Position numbers and translations under genes: made by a program. A stretch of 5,696 nt of DNA from an uncultured Clostridia bacterium (GTDB lineage Bacteria > Bacillota > Clostridia > Oscillospirales > CAG-272): assembly GCA_946061315.1 (NCBI GenBank), contig CAMGRB010000108.1, forward strand, positions 1 through 5,696. Reading direction: 5' to 3'. Position 1 is the first letter of the stretch, and every line of letters starts with the position of its first letter. Shown one piece after another: positions 1 to 5,003 of this stretch. The notes beneath the pieces were generated by a model. The model searched no databases and was not told where the DNA came from. It saw only the letters and a program-made list of their open reading frames with translations.

Positions 1-101
1 GCATAGAAAAGAGAATATCCGACGGCGGCACGGGACTAAAGTCGGTTATTGCCCAGCTTAATTTCGTATCGCAGTTCCTCAAAAACAAAAACAACAAATA
101 A
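1..101 (+). CDS. 3' end of an unrecognised protein-coding gene (partial, 5' truncated by window edge)
   Basis: In the frame whose codons begin at position 3, the sequence is open from the left edge to a TAA stop at 99-101 and gives 32 residues. They include the stretch GLKSVIAQLNFVSQF, followed by a Lys/Asn-rich tail KNKNNK. A strong intrinsic terminator starts 3 nt after the stop, which supports a genuine gene end. The visible part looks like an amphipathic helix with a basic C-terminus, as in a soluble protein. I do not recognise the family from so short a fragment. The start and most of the gene lie to the left of this window. Confidence 0.6.
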   Translation, partial: IEKRISDGGTGLKSVIAQLNFVSQFLKNKNNK

Positions 102-103
102 CC

Positions 104-136
104 AAAATGCGCAGTTTCAAAACTGCGCATTTTTTT
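104..136 (+). terminator. intrinsic terminator of the upstream partial gene
   Basis: The 10-bp arms ATGCGCAGTT (107-116) and AACTGCGCAT (121-130) pair perfectly around a 4-nt loop. They are flanked by A's on the left and followed by a run of seven T's (130-136). It lies directly after the TAA at 99-101 and isolates that gene from the module downstream. Confidence 0.93.
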
Positions 137-195
137 GTCATATCTTTCCCTTGCAAAATTGCCTTATAAAGCACAATAATGAAAAGTTAGAAAAT

Positions 196-213
196 ATTTC
201 TTTACAAAGAAAT
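196..213. promoter_or_regulatory. 18-bp palindrome over the -35 box, candidate operator
   Basis: ATTTCTTT (196-203), a 2-nt centre AC (204-205) and AAAGAAAT (206-213) form a perfect 8+8 inverted repeat. It fully covers the -35 hexamer TTTACA at 201-206. Such a position fits a dimeric repressor that would block RNA polymerase. No regulator gene for it is visible in the window, so the operator role is inferred. AT-rich palindromes also arise by chance. Confidence 0.45.
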
Positions 214-229
214 TGCAATATGGTATAAT
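201..229 (+). promoter_or_regulatory. sigma-A promoter (extended -10) for the two-gene membrane module
   Basis: The -35 TTTACA (201-206) is separated by 17 nt from a perfect -10 TATAAT (224-229). The -10 is preceded by TGG, which makes a TGn extended -10 element. Transcription should start near 236, giving a leader of about 100 nt before the ATG at 338. A weaker pair, TTGCAA (151-156) and AATAAT (175-180) with an 18-nt spacer, lies upstream and could be a minor second promoter. Confidence 0.85.
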
Positions 230-233
230 TAAA

Positions 234-292
234 AAAACGTCACCGTCCTTGAAACGCACGAGCATGCCGTTTTGGACAACCTACCACGTTTT
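234..292 (+). promoter_or_regulatory. foldable 5' leader of the two-gene module
   Basis: Right at the predicted transcript start, AAAACGT (234-240) can pair with ACGTTTT (286-292). Inside it, GTCC (245-248) pairs with GGAC (274-277), and AAACG (252-256) pairs with CGTTT (268-272). This makes a long interrupted hairpin with an 11-nt terminal loop. Only four T's follow the outer stem, so it is not a good terminator. It matches no riboswitch or T-box that I recognise. A role in mRNA stability or translation control is conjecture. Confidence 0.35.
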
Positions 293-337
293 AAAATATA
301 AAATTTGTGATGTTATTTGACAAATGGAGGCTGTGTT

Positions 338-790
338 ATGAAATACGTAAATACAAACTTGAAAACAGACGCTTCCTCATTAAAACAATGCTTTGAAAAA
401 AATATTCCTACAAGTGTTGATAATTGTAAGCCCGACGAAATATACGGATGCGTTATTGGAAATCAATTTGAATTGCATAAGAGAAGAAAACCGATGAGTA
501 TTCGCATCTTGGCGGACGATTATATTTTCGGAACAGTGGATGAAGACGGTTCTGTGCAATATGCGTACAAGCGCACTTGGTCATCCCGCATTATGACTAT
601 AATATATCCTATTTTTGCTTTGGTTATCGGGGTCGTTTTAGGCGGAATGATTCTGAAAATAGAAGAAATGTTTTTGTGGCTATTCGTTTCTGTTCCGTTC
701 TTGTTCTGTAATTTTATAAAGCCAAAAAAATTACATAGTGATTTGTTGGACGCTCTTGTCCGAATGATAAATTCTTCAAAATCCGCATAA
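338..790 (+). CDS. small membrane protein with two helices, function unknown
   Basis: This encodes 150 residues. The ATG at 338 is chosen because GGAGG (326-330) lies 7 nt before it. The in-frame TTG at 317 lies upstream of that site and would place the ribosome binding site inside the gene. Residues 1-83 form a soluble, charged N-terminal part with no recognised motif, including an FGTVDEDGSVQYAYKR segment that looks like beta strands. A hydrophobic helix follows at about 84-106, then a short acidic turn (KIEE), a second helix at about 111-128, and a basic cytosolic-type tail (KPKKLHS...). There is no cleavable signal peptide. It is first in a two-gene unit with the gene at 876, 85 nt downstream, under the promoter at 201-229. 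Isoleucine is more often ATT/ATC here than in trpS or the permease, where ATA dominates, which hints at accessory or acquired DNA. I do not recognise the family. Confidence 0.82.
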   Translation: MKYVNTNLKTDASSLKQCFEKNIPTSVDNCKPDEIYGCVIGNQFELHKRRKPMSIRILADDYIFGTVDEDGSVQYAYKRTWSSRIMTIIYPIFALVIGVVLGGMILKIEEMFLWLFVSVPFLFCNFIKPKKLHSDLLDALVRMINSSKSA

Positions 791-794
791 TCCA

Positions 795-826
795 TTCTGT
801 TACCGTGCCATCATTACGGAACAGAA
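795..826 (+). other. intercistronic hairpin between the two module genes
   Basis: TTCTGTTACCGT (795-806) pairs with ACGGAACAGAA (816-826) around a 9-nt loop, with one bulged A. It starts 4 nt after the stop of the first gene. No T-run follows directly, so it is not a clear terminator. It could mark an mRNA processing or stability element that sets the relative output of the two genes. Confidence 0.4.
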
Positions 827-875
827 AACGGATAATATTTTGCATGTTAATATATTAAGTAAGGAGCGGTGAACG

Positions 876-1448
876 ATGATAATTCCAAAAGACGTCAGAA
901 AACACACCTTGAAGTATGTCGTAAAAGTAATACTACTTTGCGTTATCAGTCTGTCAGTTTCAATTTTTGTGTGTTGTTGCTTAAACCGTGCTCAATTTAT
1001 CGGAAATTATAGATACATACTGTATTTTGTGATAATCGCTTTACCTGTAAGTCTTATAGTTATCTTTAAAATTTTAATGCAGTGTTCTTGGCAAGGGAAA
1101 ATAATTCACTTGGAATTTGAAAATATAGTAGAGAGCGAACAACCGTTCAATCCGGTAAAAGAGTCTTTGTATAACCGATACACAATGTACGGATATATAG
1201 AACTAAAAAACAGGGATGTCAAGGTAGTGAAATTGTTTTCGGGAAGAATGAAAGACAGTGAACATTTTGATGATTACGAAATCGGCGATGAGGTTATTCA
1301 TATTATGGGAACGAAATACTATCAGGTAATCTCTGAAAACAACAACAGTATTTTATGTGGAGTTTGCGGAGCAAAAAATGAAAAAGCAAACGACGTTTGC
1401 AAAAATTGCGGCTCCCATTTTGTAAGAAGCAACACGGAAACAAGATAA
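876..1448 (+). CDS. membrane protein with C-terminal four-cysteine zinc ribbon, function unknown
   Basis: This encodes 190 residues from an ATG preceded by AAGGAG (861-866) at 9-nt spacing. Two membrane helices are clear: about residues 13-35, containing a CCC run near the end, and about 47-67. A soluble region of roughly 90 residues follows, rich in alternating hydrophobic/charged stretches (YGYIELKNRDVKVVKLF, GDEVIHIMGTKYYQVI) that suggests a small beta domain. The C-terminus carries CGVCG...CKNCG, with Cys at 161, 164, 175 and 178 (CX2C-X10-CX2C). This is a zinc-ribbon pattern found on many small bacterial membrane proteins and likely binds one Zn2+. It is second in the unit with the gene at 338 and has no good promoter of its own. 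The pairing of two small two-helix proteins suggests a shared membrane complex, but that is inference. I recognise no named family. Confidence 0.82.
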   Translation: MIIPKDVRKHTLKYVVKVILLCVISLSVSIFVCCCLNRAQFIGNYRYILYFVIIALPVSLIVIFKILMQCSWQGKIIHLEFENIVESEQPFNPVKESLYNRYTMYGYIELKNRDVKVVKLFSGRMKDSEHFDDYEIGDEVIHIMGTKYYQVISENNNSILCGVCGAKNEKANDVCKNCGSHFVRSNTETR

Positions 1449-1521
1449 GATTTTATATACCGTGTAAAGTAACTTGACTTAGCGGAACGAAGTACATGCA
1501 CGAAAATGTTCGTACTACAAA

Positions 1522-1547
1522 AAGCCTTCTCCCGCTGAATAAGGCTT
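1522..1547. other. small inverted repeat in the 3' region after the module
   Basis: AAGCCTT (1522-1528) and AAGGCTT (1541-1547) are perfect 7-bp arms around a 12-nt loop. They lie in the roughly 110-nt stretch between the stop at 1448 and the terminator at 1563. No T-run follows, so it is not a terminator by itself. I see no gene in 1449-1562. Confidence 0.3.
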
Positions 1548-1562
1548 GAAGTGCGAAAAAAT

Positions 1563-1603
1563 AAAATTCCCGCAAACCGTTTTATAGGTTTGCGGGAATT
1601 TTT
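1563..1603. terminator. bidirectional intrinsic terminator between convergent operons
   Basis: AATTCCCGCAAACC (1565-1578) pairs perfectly with GGTTTGCGGGAATT (1587-1600), with further A-T pairs outside and an 8-nt loop. TTT follows on the plus strand and TTTTAT on the minus strand. It can therefore stop the plus-strand module ending at 1448 and the minus-strand operon ending at 1658. Confidence 0.92.
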
Positions 1604-1657
1604 ATAGTAATAGTTTTTTGGCATGCCATTCTTTGTACTGCCTTTTTAGTGTAAAGT

Positions 1658-2191
1658 TCAGAATGATTCTTTATCAATTTTTCTTTTTTCTTCAAGCTTG
1701 GAAACTACCTTGTAAAGAGGTATCACAAGGGTGGACATTGCTATATTGCCGACCATATGAACGGCGTCCCAGGGGAGCCCTACGGCTATCCAGGAAAGCG
1801 TTGCCTCAAAGGTAAGGTGAAAAGCAAGAGCCTGGAACGGAGCATAAAGAGTACCGTAGAGTATTCCGTGCAGGGCGCAGGCAACCGTTGATAAGACGGC
1901 GGTTTTGCCGAGCGACAGATTTTTGGGGATAAGCATAACAAAGCCCCAAAGCACCGTCCATATATAAAGATACGGTATCCACCATATGTTAAAGCCCGCA
2001 TACGCACCCGTCAGAATAACGAAAACGTATATGGGAATAAGCGCCTTTTTCCTGTAAACAAGGGTAAAGACCGTTATAAACATCGCTATCGGGTGGACGT
2101 TTGGCAAAAACTCCATTATGAGCTTTGAAATAAACATAATAGTGCCGAACATTGCAAATATTGCAATATCGACAAGCCTGCTTTTTTTCAT
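1658..2191 (-). CDS. ECF transporter S-component-like membrane protein
   Basis: This encodes 177 residues, almost entirely hydrophobic, with about five to six membrane helices (roughly 8-28, 34-46, 50-70, 72-88, 97-120, 133-160) and a charged C-terminal tail (KLEEKRKIDKESF). Features typical of the small S-component-like proteins of clostridia are the stretch SKLIMEFLPNVHPIAMF (22-38), the YRKKALIPIYVF segment (46-57), the Trp/Tyr-rich NIWWIPYLYIWTVLWG (68-83) and GLPWDAVHMVGN (138-149). Such proteins capture a vitamin or other small substrate in the membrane and dock onto a shared EcfA/EcfA'/EcfT energising module. No ATPase or EcfT gene is in the window, as usual for solitary (group II) S components. 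The substrate cannot be told. Its ATG overlaps the cyclophilin stop by 4 nt (ATGA), so translation is probably coupled. The family call rests on recall of similar sequences, not on a search. Confidence 0.8.
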   Translation of the reverse strand: MKKSRLVDIAIFAMFGTIMFISKLIMEFLPNVHPIAMFITVFTLVYRKKALIPIYVFVILTGAYAGFNIWWIPYLYIWTVLWGFVMLIPKNLSLGKTAVLSTVACALHGILYGTLYAPFQALAFHLTFEATLSWIAVGLPWDAVHMVGNIAMSTLVIPLYKVVSKLEEKRKIDKESF

Positions 2192-2664
2192 TCTCCGATA
2201 AGTTCCGCTTTCTTTATTCTCATATCGACAATGGGTCTGTCGGAGTAGTCCGTTTTTACCGAGGCTATCTCGTCAACAACGTCCATACCCGATATCACCT
2301 TGCCGAATGCGGCGTATTCTCCGTCGAGAAATTTGCCGTCCTCGTGCATTATGAAAAACTGCGATGATGCCGAGTTTTTGTTACTGCTTCTTGCCATGGA
2401 AACGACGCCTCTTTCGTGCGAGAGGTCGTTTTTAACTCCGTTCGAGGCAAACTCGCCCTTTATCTTCTCACTCGAGCCGCCGCAGCCCGTGCCCGTCGGG
2501 TCGCCGCCCTGTATCATAAAGCCTTTTATAACTCTGTGGAAAATAAGACCGTCGTAAAAGCCCTCTTTCACCAACTTCTTGAAATTTGCGACGGTTATGG
2601 GAGCCTTGTCCGGATAAAGCTCGATTTCTATAACTCCGCCGTTTTCCATTTCTATTCTTACCAT
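2188..2664 (-). CDS. ppiB: cytosolic cyclophilin-type peptidyl-prolyl cis-trans isomerase
   Basis: This encodes 158 residues, a single cyclophilin domain with no signal peptide, so it is cytosolic. It catalyses cis/trans isomerisation of Xaa-Pro bonds during protein folding. Signature residues are all present: IFHRVIKGFMIQGGD (41-55) with the catalytic Arg44, Phe49 and Gln52; ARSSNKNSASSQFFI (91-105); and FLDGEYAAFGKV (112-123). The positions of human CypA Trp121 and His126 are Phe112 and Tyr117 here. Phe is also found at the Trp121 position in E. coli cyclophilins, which bind cyclosporin poorly. The start at 2664 is chosen because GAGG (2674-2677) lies 9 nt upstream and the promoter at 2696-2724 puts the transcript start near 2689. 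The longer TTG-initiated frame from 2724 would begin inside the -35 box and is not transcribed from this promoter. It is the first gene of an operon with the S-component-like gene. Confidence 0.96.
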   Translation of the reverse strand: MVRIEMENGGVIEIELYPDKAPITVANFKKLVKEGFYDGLIFHRVIKGFMIQGGDPTGTGCGGSSEKIKGEFASNGVKNDLSHERGVVSMARSSNKNSASSQFFIMHEDGKFLDGEYAAFGKVISGMDVVDEIASVKTDYSDRPIVDMRIKKAELIGE

Positions 2665-2695
2665 TTTTATATACCTCACAGTACCGTTTTTCTTA

Positions 2696-2724
2696 ATTTT
2701 ATCAAAACCCGTATAAAAAGTCAA
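2696..2724 (-). promoter_or_regulatory. sigma-A promoter for the cyclophilin operon
   Basis: Read on the minus strand, TTGACT (2724-2719) and TAAAAT (2701-2696) are separated by exactly 17 nt. The start of transcription should be near 2689, giving a 25-nt leader that contains GAGG before the ATG at 2664. The box faces away from the ytvI-like gene. Confidence 0.82.
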
Positions 2725-2763
2725 TGATGATACGAAAAAAGTTAATTAAAAAAGCGTTATTTC

Positions 2764-2792
2764 GCCATATCGGGAATAATATATTTTATAAT
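2764..2792 (+). promoter_or_regulatory. candidate promoter for the ytvI-like permease
   Basis: A perfect TATAAT lies at 2787-2792, and the strong ribosome binding site begins 13 nt after it. No sigma-A -35 box is present 16-18 nt upstream. Instead CCATATC (2765-2771) lies about 15 nt before the -10, loosely recalling the ATATT-type -35 of sporulation sigma-E promoters. The -10 fits sigma-E poorly. The element is therefore suggestive only, but a transcript from here would start after the upstream ATG at 2724. Confidence 0.35.
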
Positions 2793-2804
2793 AGAAAATT
2801 TGCG

Positions 2805-2819
2805 GGAGGTGATAATACG
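2805..2819 (+). promoter_or_regulatory. strong ribosome binding site followed by an ACG codon
   Basis: GGAGGTGAT (2805-2813) matches nine consecutive bases complementary to the 16S rRNA 3' end. It is the strongest such site in the window. With GGAGG ending at 2809, the codon at ideal 7-nt spacing is ACG (2817-2819), in frame with the permease. No ATG, GTG or TTG in this frame lies within reach. The site marks the intended start of the permease gene. Confidence 0.75.
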
Positions 2820-3908
2820 GAAAAATATCAAAAATGGGCGTATATCGGCGTGTGCGCAACGATTTTTGCGGTTTTCGGCTATCTTTTTCTTAAATATGCT
2901 CTCGGCATCATTTTACCTTTTGCCTTTGCATTTCTTGTAGTCGCCCTTGCAAGACCCCTTATAAATAAAATATGCAATAACGGCAAAATACCAAAGTCGG
3001 TAGCGGGCGTTGTAGTTATTGCCGTTTTGCTCTTTTTTATAGTGTATCTTTTGTTCATTTGCGCATCATACGCTCTTGGGCAGATAAAAGATATTTCGGC
3101 AAAAATAATAGAAAGCCTATCGCAAGAGAATAACTACCTCTCCGGTTTTTTCGATTTTATTGAAAATATCGAGGAAAGAGTGCCTTTTCTTAAAAACCAT
3201 ATCTTTAACGACGGCGAGAGCATCTATTCCATCGTCGTCGATATGATAAAAAACGGAGCAGGGAAGATAAGCGGCGAGATAACCTCGTTTGTTGCAAGAT
3301 TTATTTCATCTTTGCCTACCTTTGTAATAACCGTAATAGTAATAATACTCTCCCTTTTCTATTTTTCCAAGGACTACGACAAAATGGGCGATGCGGTAAT
3401 GAATTTTCTGCCAAAGAATATAGCCGCAAAAATACCCGTCATAAAAAGGGATATAGTGTCGGTTATATCAAAGTATATAAAGTCGTATCTTATATTGCTT
3501 TTTCTCACCTTTACGGAGCTTTTTGCGGGCTTTTTGATTCTCGGCGTTGAAAACTCGTTTGTGCTTGCACTTGTAATCGCCTTTGTCGATATGCTCCCCG
3601 TGCTGGGCGTCGGGTGCGTGCTCGTTCCGTGGTCGGTAATCCTTTTAATAGGCGGCAATATAAGGCTCGGCATAGGACTCCTCGTGCTTTATCTTATAAT
3701 ATATCTTTTGCGTCAGTTTGAGGAGCCGAGAATAATAAGCTCACAAATGAACGTCCACCCCTTAATAACCCTTTTTGCCATGTATGCGGGACTTAAAATC
3801 GCAGGGCTTGGTGGAATGATTTTCGCCCCTCTTATCGCATTTATAATAAAAACGGTTTACAGTAGCATTAAAAAAGAAAAAAGCGTTGAAAAAGGAAAAG
3901 AATTGTGA
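2817..3908 (+). CDS. ytvI: AI-2E family permease, YtvI-like sporulation integral membrane protein
   Basis: This encodes 363 residues counted from the ACG at 2817, close to the usual length of the family. Predicted membrane helices fall at about 7-26, 28-49, 62-86, 165-183, 224-244, 247-269, 271-297 and 314-344, with an extended soluble region at about 87-164, the AI-2E family layout. Family motifs are FVDMLPVLGVG (256-266), EPRI (303-306), HPL (314-316) and GLGGMIFAP (330-338). The N-terminus (TEKYQKW, with Met expected at 1) resembles clostridial YtvI. Members export small molecules or ions; the substrate of YtvI-type proteins is not established, and the family is linked to endospore formation. 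An in-frame ATG at 2724 would add 31 residues, but it has no ribosome binding site, overlaps the divergent cyclophilin promoter, and lies upstream of the TATAAT at 2787. If only standard starts are allowed, 2724 is the alternative. trpS follows after 39 nt. Confidence 0.85.
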   Translation, partial: TEKYQKWAYIGVCATIFAVFGYLFLKYALGIILPFAFAFLVVALARPLINKICNNGKIPKSVAGVVVIAVLLFFIVYLLFICASYALGQIKDISAKIIESLSQENNYLSGFFDFIENIEERVPFLKNHIFNDGESIYSIVVDMIKNGAGKISGEITSFVARFISSLPTFVITVIVIILSLFYFSKDYDKMGDAVMNFLPKNIAAKIPVIKRDIVSVISKYIKSYLILLFLTFTELFAGFLILGVENSFVLALVIAFVDMLPVLGVGCVLVPWSVILLIGGNIRLGIGLLVLYLIIYLLRQFEEPRIISSQMNVHPLITLFAMYAGLKIAGLGGMIFAPLIAFIIKTVYSSIKKEKSVEKGKEL

Positions 3909-3947
3909 TAACATATAATAAAGCATTGACATTATGGGAGAAAAAAT

Positions 3948-4952
3948 ATGTTTAACGATAAAAAAGTAGTCTTTTCCGGCGTTCAGCCGTCGGGAAATCT
4001 CACGATAGGAAATTATCTCGGTGCAATACGCAATTTCAGCGCATTTTCGGATGAATACCATTGTTATTACTGCGTTGCCGATATGCACGCAATAACCGTA
4101 AGGCAGGTTCCTGCCGATTTAAGAAAGAGAACGTATGAAACGTTAGCACTTTATATAGCCTGCGGCCTTGATCCTCAAAAAAATACGCTTTTCGTGCAGA
4201 GCCACGTTCCCGCCCATGCGGAGCTTGGCTGGATACTCGATTGCTATACTATGTTCGGTGAGCTTTCGAGAATGACGCAGTTTAAGGACAAGAGCGCAAA
4301 AAATGCGGACAATATAAACGCAGGGCTATTTACCTATCCGTCGCTTATGGCGGCAGATATACTCCTTTACCAGACGGAGCTTGTCCCCGTCGGAGTAGAT
4401 CAGAAACAGCACCTCGAGCTTTGCCGTGATATAGCGGGGCGCTTCAATCAGATCTACGGTGAAACCTTCGTTATTCCCGAGGGCTATATAACCAAAGAGG
4501 GCGCAAAGATAATGTCCTTGCAGGACCCTACAAAGAAGATGAGCAAATCCGACTCCAACGAAAACGCCGTCGTCCGTATTCTCGACTCCAAGGACGATAT
4601 AATAAGAAAATTCAAGCGTGCCGTAACCGATTCCGGCAACGAAATAGTGCACGGAGAGGATAAAGAGGGAATAACCAATCTCTTAAATATATACACACGC
4701 TTCACGGGCAAAACCTTGGAGGAAGCAGAGAAGGAATTTGACGGCAAAGGCTACGGCGAGTTCAAGCTTGCCGTGGGTGAAACCTGCGCCGACGCTCTGT
4801 CCCCCGTCAAAGCGGAGTTTGATAAGCTTATGGCGGATAAAGCATACCTCGAGGCAATAATGGCAGACGGCGCCACAGAAGCTTATAAAAACGCCCGTCG
4901 CACCCTCTCCAAAGTAAAGCGCAAGCTCGGCTTTACCGATATAAAACGCTAA
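3948..4952 (+). CDS. trpS: tryptophanyl-tRNA synthetase
   Basis: This encodes 334 residues, the full normal length of bacterial TrpRS. It is a class Ic homodimeric enzyme that charges tRNA-Trp with tryptophan using ATP in the cytosol. The ATG at 3948 is preceded by GGGAG (3936-3940) at 7-nt spacing. The N-terminal FSGVQPSGNLTIGNYLGA (9-26) contains the HIGH-type signature as TIGN (19-22). The second ATP-binding signature KMSKS is at 197-201. Within PSLMAADILLY (131-141), Met134 and Asp137 are spaced like the indole-contacting Met129 and Asp132 of the Geobacillus enzyme. The C-terminal helical domain (about 205-334) is intact. The 39-nt gap to the permease is too short for a T-box leader, so this trpS does not appear to have tRNA-dependent antitermination of its own and is probably co-transcribed with the permease. 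A TATAAT at 3914-3919 without a matching -35 might allow some independent transcription. Confidence 0.98.
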   Translation: MFNDKKVVFSGVQPSGNLTIGNYLGAIRNFSAFSDEYHCYYCVADMHAITVRQVPADLRKRTYETLALYIACGLDPQKNTLFVQSHVPAHAELGWILDCYTMFGELSRMTQFKDKSAKNADNINAGLFTYPSLMAADILLYQTELVPVGVDQKQHLELCRDIAGRFNQIYGETFVIPEGYITKEGAKIMSLQDPTKKMSKSDSNENAVVRILDSKDDIIRKFKRAVTDSGNEIVHGEDKEGITNLLNIYTRFTGKTLEEAEKEFDGKGYGEFKLAVGETCADALSPVKAEFDKLMADKAYLEAIMADGATEAYKNARRTLSKVKRKLGFTDIKR

Positions 4953-4961
4953 AAGGAATAC

Positions 4962-5002
4962 AAAACAATGGTCGACACAAACTGTGCCGACCATTGTTTT
5001 AT
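4962..5002. terminator. bidirectional intrinsic terminator between trpS and the LRR gene
   Basis: AAAACAATGGTCG (4962-4974) pairs perfectly with CGACCATTGTTTT (4988-5000). An A/C mismatch and three inner pairs (CAC/GTG) continue the stem around a 5-nt loop. T-rich DNA follows on the plus strand (ATTTTATT) and on the minus strand (TTTTGTATT). It serves trpS (stop at 4952) and the convergent LRR gene, whose stop at 5004-5006 almost touches the stem. Confidence 0.9.
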
Positions 5003-5003
5003 T

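Noticed and set aside
317..337. In-frame TTG at 317 as the start of the first module gene
   Set aside because: The GGAGG at 326-330 would then lie inside the coding region. It is at ideal distance from the ATG at 338.
520..795. Minus-strand open frame opposite the first module gene
   Set aside because: It is antisense to a gene with a promoter, ribosome binding site and membrane-protein pattern, and shows no ribosome binding site or recognisable protein features of its own.
1619..1628. 10-bp palindrome TGGCATGCCA downstream of the S-component-like gene
   Set aside because: It has no loop to form a hairpin, no partner copy in the window and no promoter nearby, so a function cannot be argued.
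1618..1815. Short plus-strand open frame opposite the end of the S-component-like gene
   Set aside because: It has no ribosome binding site and runs antisense to a well-supported membrane protein.
2665..2724. N-terminal extension of the cyclophilin from a TTG at 2724
   Set aside because: The extension contains a good minus-strand promoter with its own transcription start near 2689, and the extra 20 residues are not cyclophilin-like. The ATG at 2664 has a ribosome binding site.
3909..3947. T-box leader or dedicated promoter for trpS; TTGACA at 3926-3931 as a -35 box
   Set aside because: Only 39 nt separate the permease stop from trpS, too short for a T-box. TTGACA has no -10 at 16-18 nt, as that would fall inside the trpS start without a TATAAT-like hexamer.
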